Shown here: in pieces, positions 56,584-64,000 of the stretch | Position numbering within the stretch: the first letter of the stretch is position 1 | Layout of the letters: each line of letters begins with the position of its first letter | Source of the DNA: Anaeramoeba flamelloides | Lineage: Eukaryota; Metamonada; Anaeramoebidae | Length of the DNA stretch: 64,000 bases | Direction: 5' to 3' | NCBI GenBank assembly: GCA_027625915.1 | Contig: JANTQA010000023.1 | Location: 23,932,001 to 23,996,000, forward strand | Program-made: the position numbers and the translations under genes | Notes under the pieces: generated by a model | The model's database searches: none | What the model saw: only the letters and a program-made list of their open reading frames with translations | Told to the model about the DNA's origin: nothing

Positions 56584-56779
56584 AAAAAGAAAATTATTAA
56601 ATCGATATAATATCTTTTTAATAGTTAATATATGTATTGTTTATTTTCATTAGAAATGACAATAAATCAAAAAAAGAACTCCACTCAAAAAATATTAAAT
56701 AAAATACATTATTTATGTTATTTAAATCAACACTTTTATCAATCAAACATATATTTTTATCGAGTTTTTATCAAAAAAA

Positions 56780-56995
56780 AACACTATTTTAATAATTGTG
56801 ACTTCACCTGAAATAATTAATTGAAAAATAAAATTTAATTTTTTTTTATGGAAACTCAATATTAATTCTTATTAATAATTTATGTTTTAAAATACTGCTA
56901 AAAATAAATAATATATGCATTTTTAAAAATTATAAATATAGAAAAATCAAAAAAATTAAAAAGTTTAATCACAATTTTTAAATAATAATTAGAGA
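56780..56995. repeat. Family H MITE, copy 3
   Basis: AATTGTGACTTCACCTGAAA at the left is mirrored by TTTAATCACAATTTTTAAAT at the right. It resembles the copy at 25917 in size and internal layout. Confidence 0.6.
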
Positions 56996-58441
56996 TTTTC
57001 TATTGCTGAAATTTCAGAGAAAAGGTGTTAACACAAATATTTTATATTTATAAATTTTAAAAAGCAAATTTTATTAATTTTAGCCTTATTTTTATTTTAT
57101 TATTTATTTGTATTTTCTTAGATTTTTTCCTTTTGAAATTAAAACTACAAATAAAAAAAAAAAAAAAAATTCTTTGTCAGTCAAATGGGCCCAGTTTTAT
57201 TCAAGAAATAGATTATATTCTTTGAAATTAATTTATTATCTTTCTCAAAATAAAATTTTAATTTTTTGTTTAAAATCATTTTTTCTCATTGAGTCTAATT
57301 TTTCTTTTCTTTGTATTCTTTCATTTACTATTTTTTTTGTAATTATTAATTTTTGTTTTTTTTTATTTTTTTTTTTTCATTCAAAATGTCAATTTGAAAA
57401 AAAAAATGTTTGAAACTCCAAATTAACATTAAAATTAGTGAGAATTTTTATTTTCTATTAAAATTAAAACACCTACAATTCAAAAATATTATTGTCAAAA
57501 ATTTTATTTTTCGACAGCAATTAAGAAATTTTACACAAATGTTAAAATTTTTTAACATTTTTTTTTTTTTTTTTTTGAAATTTATGGTTTCTTCAGGTTT
57601 TCTGTTAATGATTATCGGATCTAATTAGAAGTTGATTATTTTTCTTATTTCTAAACGATCTTGTTTTATTTGATTCTTAAAAAAATAGTCAAATTTTCTT
57701 TTTTGGATTAACCCTTTGAATGAACTAAAGTTTATCATAAAAAAGAAAATAAAACAAAAAAAATTAAGAAAAAGAAAAAAAAAAAAAAAACTAAAAATTG
57801 AAAAATATCTTCTGAAAGGGAATTAGAAAAAATGATTATGATCTAACAATGTGAATTTTTTAAATAAGAAGATGTGATAAAACCAAACATTACAAATTGC
57901 AAGAACATGATGAAGTGGGCTAACATTTTTGAAAAAATATTTTATTAATAATGTTACAATAAGTCTGGTTTTAAATCATTAAATTTTGGACTTAAAAATT
58001 ATGCATTTGAATTGAATTTTTTTTTTCGAATAAAAGTAAATTTTTGAAAATAAAATTTCCTTCAAAATATTTTGGAATTTAGTAATTTTATCCTCAAAAT
58101 TCAAAATCACTCTTTTTATTCTGAAAATAAATTAAATTGTTATAACAATTCTTGTGAATAAATATAAATAATTTGTTAAAATAAAAAATTTTTTGTATAT
58201 TTTTTCATTTTGTAAAAAACCAGAAAAAGTCCTTTGTTAAACTTTATCAAATATTTTAAAGAATAAACAAAATATTACTTAATCAATCTCCATTTAATTA
58301 AGAAACTTTTGATAAACTTCTGTCAGATTTTATTTGATTTAACCACACTTACTATTTTTTGTTAAATTTGATGAAATTATAATTGAAATATTAATAATTA
58401 ACAGAAAAACAAAATAAAAAATTTTCTTACAAAATCACAAT

Positions 58442-58818
58442 AGTGTAATTATGGAATGTTTTTAAAAAAATCGAGTTATTACAATTTTAGAGACACATAA
58501 TAGAGTTTTATATATTTATACATATTTTGGTAATAATAAATCTAAAATATGATTATCTTAATAGAAAAATAATAATTTTTACCAAAAAATCGTTTGGCAA
58601 ACACATATCTTTCAAATTTTTTTTAAAAAAAATTATTTTTCAAAAAAGTATTAGTGTTCGCCAAACAATTTTATATTGAAAATTTTTCTTATTCTTAAAA
58701 ATCAAATCTGATTGTTTCGTTTACTATTACCAAAATATGTATAAATATATAAAACTTTATTATTTGTCTCTAAAATTGTAATAACTCTATTTTTTACAAC
58801 ATTCCATATTTACACACT
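58442..58818. repeat. Foldback element with nearly perfect arms
   Basis: GAGTTATTACAATTTTAGAG and TTTTATATATTTATACATAT with TTTTGGTAATA on the left are mirrored on the right with only a few mismatches over about 95 bases. Weaker pairing (TTTGGCAAACAC with GTGTTCGCCAAAC) runs on to the centre. Total about 377 bases, no coding frame. Confidence 0.8.
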
Positions 58819-59550
58819 TATGCAATACTTTCAAATAAAACATAAATAAGGTGTTTTCCCATTTTCAAGAATTAACTTAATTGTTAATGAAAATTGCCAG
58901 TTACTTTTTTTCATTTTAAATTGGATCAATGCCAAATTTTGAATTTCAAAAAAGAGACTCAAATTATTAAAGTCTTTAAACGATGATATATAAACCATTC
59001 CATCAACCAAAAAACAAATTACAAAAAAAATAAGATTAGATGATTGAACAATTTTACATTTTTATTAAACAATAGATTCTATTAAATATAAAATTAAAGT
59101 ATTGTTATTACATCAATTCTAGTGAGGAAAATGTATCGAATGTAAATTGAAGAATTGAATTTTCTAATTTGTGAATCAAAATAAACAGAAAATATATTCT
59201 ATACTATTTTAATTTGATGTAGTAAAATAATTTCCTTCTAGGAAGATTTTTTTTCAAAAGTCAAAAGAGGAATTTTTATCAAATTACAAACGATAAACAA
59301 AGAGGTTAAATTACATATAAAAAAAAAATAAAATTTATTTATAATTTTTAACTTCTTAAAAAAAAATTAAAGTGAATGAACTTGTAATTTTGAAATATGA
59401 AAGAAAAAAAATTAATAGAGAATTTGATCTTAATAAATAATACGAATGTAATTAGTTAAAAATAAAATAGTAAGATCAAACTGAAGAATAAAATAAAATT
59501 TATAATTGGAAAAATCAAATAAATAAAAATAGAAAACAACAACAGAAAAA

Positions 59551-62500
59551 TTATTTTTCTTGAAAATTAGAAATCTGGAACAGTTTCGAGTAAAACCCTT
59601 TTGTGTCTGTATAACTTTTCAATTTAGAATTTATTGATCTAATGTTTTGTAATCTAAATTTCAAGGGGTCAATAAAAATGGAATCCTTCATGGACAGTTC
59701 TTTATGAGCTGTTCTAGCAGTTTTTCTGACCAAGTCCGCAAGGATGTGTCTACTGACAAAGCAGCTGTTTAGCAGCGGGCCAATTAATAGGTTTTTATTT
59801 GGCTTCCAAGAAACGACTTCGATTGAATATAGCCCCGATATATTGGGCCGAATGATTATAAATATATCGTTTTGGCCAAGCTTAATTGAACCGGGGTTCC
59901 AATTCCTCATGTCATCAATCCAGATTATTGTGACGCTATGCGAACCAAACAGAGATATTTTTTTGCCACGGTCATTTTCATTAAAATGTAAATCTGTTAA
60001 TATATGGAAAAGCATTTCAGAATCTTGATTGGCATAATATCTTGCACTTTTCACAGAATTCTGTTTATAGAATTCATTATTAATGCCTTTATGGTTTTCT
60101 AAATCTACTACCCAACCTAGCTCTGTTAAAAACTTTTCATATTCCTCAGATCCCTTTTGGTTTTGCCAAATAACACTTTGATCAGTTTCTCTATTTTGGC
60201 CCCGTGCGATATAAATGACGCCAACTATTGACAATTGTCTTTCGTTGAGAGAATCCAGGGCATCTATTAATTTCTGGCGTTCTTTTTTATTATCAAATAT
60301 CTCAATGCCGCCCTTACCTTGCAATTTAAATAGCCCGAAATTTGATAAAAACATTCTTAGGTGTCCAAGTGCAGGTATTTTTTCATATTCTGTTTCTTTT
60401 TTATTATTGTCATTCATTGTTGTTGTTGTTGTTGCTGTTGTTGTTGTTTTGGAATTTTCCTTTTCTTTTTTCAAAGTGTTAGTTTGAAGATATGATGAGT
60501 TTTCCCCCTTAGGCCTTTTACATTTAGTTGGAATAAAATTACATTCCTCTTCAACATATCTATACACTTCTTCTAATCTGTGCTGCAAGAGCACAACATG
60601 AGATAGGCAATCTAATTGTAATTCCTTTTCAGAAGATAAATAATCAAATTCGTGTGGGTTTAATTGGAAATCAATTATTTGCTCATGTATTTTTTCTTGA
60701 GGAACTTCCTGCTTTTGTTTATAAATAGGTGGTCTAGGTTCCCCTACCCAACGGTGTCTGGCAAGTTGGGATTCTCGTATAATTTGATAATTTAATGGCA
60801 GTGATCTAAATCGAGCTCTCCAAGCGAATTTGCCACATCTGTCCCTAATGATAATCGTTAAAGGCTTTTCATCGTTATTTAAATTTTCATTTTCATTTTG
60901 TGTCTGTTGTTGCTTTGATTGCAAATTGAGTGGGGATTCTTCAAATACTGAAACTATTCTTTTATCGTTAATTGAAAAATAACGTATTCTTGAATCAAAT
61001 TCTTTCTCGGTAAGGCCATATTCTTTACGTAGTTCCTGTTCGTTTACATGGGTAGATACAGTAGAGGGGCCCGTTGAACTTGGGAAATCACCTAATTGAA
61101 GTAAAATTTTATGCAGTAATAAGGAGGCAACCTCGCGGATAATATGCGAAGGATTTATAATGTGTACGGATTTCTTTTTTTTGTTAGTAATATTGTCCTG
61201 GGGTTTTTCTGGCGAAAGAATCAAATCAATGGATTGTAATACTGAAATCAATGCCTTTGGAGAATCATAAATCCATTCAGTCGCCAAAATGAATTTACCA
61301 ATCACTTGCAAAATTTTGCACATTAAAATTTCATTATTTTTGCCTATTGGTTCCATTGATTTTGAACTCTGCATTATAATTCTTTGAACTATCTCCGATA
61401 ATGCAATAATTAAAAATGAAAGAAAATTGGATTTATATTGTGTGATCTGCTGAGTGAATTCTGAAATAATTTCAAGTGAATTTAATGCAGTTAATGAAAC
61501 AGTAATTCTCCATTTAGCGTGGTTTGATTTTGGCGAATTAAGGAAATTCTGAAGACATTTGAGAATTAATATTGTATCTTCCGGTTTGATTTCAATTGTC
61601 TCATGGATATATAAATTCATTCCCCAAATAAACAATGAGCCATTTTTTTGATCAGTTTCGACATCAAATCCTTTAATTAATAATTCCGGTAAGATTGGTA
61701 AGATTTGATTAAAGCTTGTGATTTTTTGAAGGCCGATTTGCTTATTTTTCGTTTCTAAATCAGAGAATTGCTCAATTGGTAAGTCTCCAAAATATCTTGG
61801 AAATGGTAAAATGGTATTTAAAATTTTAATACAATTCCTTCTCAAAATTTGATTCGAAAAAATTGATCCTTGAAAATATTCATTTCTAATTAAAAATTGT
61901 TTGAAATAATGCAAATAATATGGCAATAATGAATGGACACCAACTAAATTACTTGTAAAAATTTGTGAGGTATGACAAATAATTGCTGAGATGCAAATTC
62001 CTCTTTTCTTTGGATTCGTGAATGCACAAGTTAATGCCTGATAAAACCTAGTCAAGTATTTATCTATAAATGGTTCAATTTGATTAGACATAAAGATTTG
62101 GCATAATGTTGAATATGCACATTCAATACCTTCATCAAAATTTTTATGTCGGCCAGAGACTGCTTCAAATAGCCAATCGCCAAAAATGTTTAAAATGGTA
62201 TTACCAGATGGTGGATCGGGTAAATATTTGATTTCCTCTGAATTTGGGTTTTTAATTGCTTGTTGAAATGTTAAAAATAAATTTACTAATTGTTGAATTC
62301 CTTTCATTGAAATAAGAAATAATTTTGGTTCTTTTAAATCATTAGGGTTATCAATTAAATCTAAAAATATGAATTCAATTTGAATTTATAAAATTATTAT
62401 TATTATGAATTAAATATTTGTTTTTTTTTATATTTATTTCGATATTAATTTTAGAGTTTATGTAGAATATTAAAAAATTTATTTTTATTGGATGGTGATT

Positions 62501-62563
62501 GATATAAAGTGATGGATTGGATTGTTAGCACGATAAATGGATTTATTAAATTGGGTGTGTTTG

Positions 62564-62607
<44 letters not shown>

Positions 62608-62822
62608 AATGTATGTATATGTATATGTTGTTTATAATTTAATATTTAAATAAATTAAAGGATAAAAATTAAAATTAGTTTCAAATAATAAAAAATGATT
62701 TTTTAAAAAATTACAAAAAAAAAAAAAAAATCAAACGTAAAGTTTTATGCCAAACAAAAATTAATAAATCTTTTTTTAATTGTACCCTTGATGGAGAAAA
62801 TTGAATGTTATTGGTTTTTGGC
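59551..62822 (-). CDS. RALGAPB: Ral GTPase-activating protein subunit beta, 5' partial
   Basis: RALGAPB is the regulatory subunit of the TSC-like RalGAP complex that switches off Ral/Rheb-type GTPases. Exon 59551-62360 joins in phase 1 to an upstream exon ending at 62737 (donor GTTTGA, acceptor ATTTTTAG). Together they read FVWHKTLHLIDNPNDL, which aligns with W-F-R-F-L-H-M-L-S-N-P of human RALGAPB. Other matches are NTILNIFGDWLFEAV, LRRNCIKILNTILPFPRYFG, LQLGDFPSSTGPS, RIRYFSINDKRIVSVFEESP, RCGKFAWRARFRSLP, SIVGVIYIARGQ, FLTELGWVVDLENH, TIIWIDDM and a C-terminal KGFYSKLFQ. The GAP-like domain (about the last 260 residues) has G-S-H where catalytic alpha subunits have G-N-D, so the Asn thumb is missing, as expected for beta. 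The visible upstream exon is about 62737-62822. Earlier exons lie in or beyond the right-hand repeats. A (TG)n tract sits in the 376-base intron. Confidence 0.9.
62361..62736 (-). other. Intron of RALGAPB with TA/TG microsatellite
   Basis: The 376-base intron starts GTTTGATTTT and ends ATATTTTTAG on the minus strand. The plus strand at 62561-62607 is a TA run followed by a TG run and then a TGTATA-rich tail. Confidence 0.8.
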
Positions 62823-63330
62823 CTATTTGAGTTGTTTTTATAAATAATTTGGAAATAAAAATAAAAAAATACAAATAAATAAAAATGTAAAAAAAAAAAT
62901 TTTAGATTATTTAAAAGTTTCAATAATTAATGATTTTTTATCATAGCATTTTTAAAAATTTTTTCAAATAAATTTAAAATTATTTTTAATGAATTTAAAA
63001 TTTATTTTTGATGAAAAGAGTATTGAAATAAATTACTTGAATCGAAAAATATAATCATCTTTCGCATTCTATTATCAATAAATAACAAATTAAAAAAAAG
63101 AAATTATCTTTTAAATTGGTAATGGACATATCGAAAAAAAGAAGGTGGAAAGAAAAGATATTATTTTTTTTGTAGAAAAAAACTCAAAATTTTACAATTT
63201 TTGTAAAAAAAAAATTTATTAAATAAATTATCTGATAAATACTAAATTAGAACCATTAACTAATTGAAATGTTAACAATTATTTATAAATTTAGAATACC
63301 CACAAAACAAAAAATAAAAAATTAAAAATC

Positions 63331-63672
63331 AAAATAAAAAAAAAATCATGAGTGTGTAAAAAATTTTGGAGAGATGATTTAGCAAAAAAATGTATTGGTA
63401 AATTTATTTAAATTTCATTAACAATTATTGATCGATCAAATAGTTAGATACTATCAACTAATTTTATTTGAGTATTTCTGTTTTGAAGAACATAACTTTA
63501 ACCTAATATCAACCGTTGAAAAAAATATTTCGATCTAAAGAAATAGGTTACTTAATTCAAAAAATGAAATGAAAACAAAAAAACTAAAAGATGATAAAAA
63601 TGTTTGAAAAATTAAAATTATTTTCTTGATTGAAGGAAAGTGTAATTGATATTATTTTAACTTTTGTAACCT
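63331..63672 (-). repeat. Family A element, copy 5
   Basis: The reverse-orientation core is TTATTGATCGATCAAATAG, ACCTAATATCAACCGTTGAA and GAAATGAAAACAAAAAA. A reverse family B-like segment (AGAGAATTTTGAAGATATTA, ACTCAATTTAGTTTTCTAGG) follows at about 63700-63860. Confidence 0.65.
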
Positions 63673-63877
63673 TTTCCAACTCTTTGAAGGGGTTGTTAAG
63701 GTTTAAAAGAAACTAAGCAATTCATTTAATCTGATAATGAGAGAATTTTGAAGATATTAAATTTGAGACTTCTTTCGTGACTAAATTCGTAGCTAAATTT
63801 GTGGTTTTAAATTCAAATAGTGTCTCGATATTAGCCATTAGAAGTATTTTAAACTCAATTTAGTTTTCTAGGATTTT

Positions 63878-64000
63878 GTGGTAAGAAAATAAAAAAATGT
63901 ATCGGTAAATTTGTTTAAATTCCCTTAACAATTATTGATCAATCAAAAGGTTAGATAACACCAAATAATATTATTTCAGTTCTTCTATTTAAAAGAAGCC
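63878..64000 (-). repeat. Family A element, copy 6, cut by the window edge
   Basis: AAATGTATCGGTAAATTTG and TTATTGATCAATCAAAAGG repeat the start of the copy at 63331, about 490 bases away and in the same orientation. The rest lies outside the window. Confidence 0.6.

Larger units (their letters stand above)
56070..59550. other. 3.5-kb gene-free spacer
   Basis: It contains repeat families C and H and a foldback element, listed separately. Frames such as 57108-57413 are Phe/Leu/Lys-rich by composition and are not convincing genes. The far right is the 3' side of the RALGAPB gene. Confidence 0.55.
62823..64000. other. Right-edge region with two family A copies
   Basis: Upstream exons of RALGAPB must lie here or beyond. 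I could not place them. A short frame, MSITNLKDNFFFLICYLL, near 63050-63130 on the minus strand is not convincing. Confidence 0.45.

Noticed and set aside
57108-57628. Two consecutive Phe/Lys/Ile-rich ORFs
   Set aside because: The composition is what long T and A runs produce by chance; there is no conserved motif.
1-64000. Search for CRISPR arrays, intact transposases, retrovirus-like or Polinton-like genes
   Set aside because: No regularly spaced short repeats and no recognisable transposase, reverse transcriptase, integrase, capsid or polymerase motifs were seen in any frame provided or read by eye.

Overview
The window is a very AT-rich piece (roughly 80% A+T by eye) of a nuclear genome from a free-living unicellular eukaryote. 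Genes are spliced with GT-AG introns and read with the standard code. Their proteins carry long Asn, Lys/Glu and Asp tracts, and the spacers are full of small inverted-repeat elements. An Anaeramoeba-like or other amoeboid protist is my best guess, but that is inference. The 2.8-kb repeat-filled intron makes a Dictyostelium-type genome less likely.

Layout. 1-3.7 kb: hairpin elements and a short two-exon minus-strand gene of unknown function. 4.38-9.57 kb (+): gamma-tubulin complex component 2 (GCP2), whose small 5' exon lies 2.8 kb upstream of the main exon; the first exon or exons were not found. 10.9-12.0 kb (-): an unrecognised, possibly decaying gene with a C2H2-finger-like segment. 13.46-25.58 kb (+): a 4038-residue HUWE1/Tom1/UPL-type HECT ubiquitin ligase in a single uninterrupted exon. 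25.6-31.9 kb: gene-free repeats, including nested insertions. 31.86-33.0 kb (+): ribosomal protein eS1 (RPS3A), two exons. 34.54-34.61 kb (+): tRNA-Gln(UUG). 34.6-42.4 kb: gene-free repeats. 42.39-47.88 kb (-): an OSCA/CSC1/TMEM63-like membrane channel split by a 3-kb repeat-bearing interval. 52.27-52.83 kb (-): a two-box HMG protein. 55.55-55.90 kb (+): a decayed fragment of UFD1. 59.55-62.82 kb (-): the beta subunit of the Ral GTPase-activating complex (RALGAPB), running off toward the right edge.

The genes are unrelated housekeeping and signalling functions (microtubule nucleation, ubiquitin ligation, translation, mechanosensitive channel, chromatin, small-GTPase control). There is no operon-like logic. 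The striking content is the repeat landscape: at least ten families of short non-autonomous elements (letters A-L below, K unused), several of them almost perfect hairpins, some inserted into one another with readable target-site duplications. They have inflated at least two introns. I found no CRISPR array, no intact transposase, no recognisable retrovirus-like or Polinton-like element, and no clear new multi-gene system.
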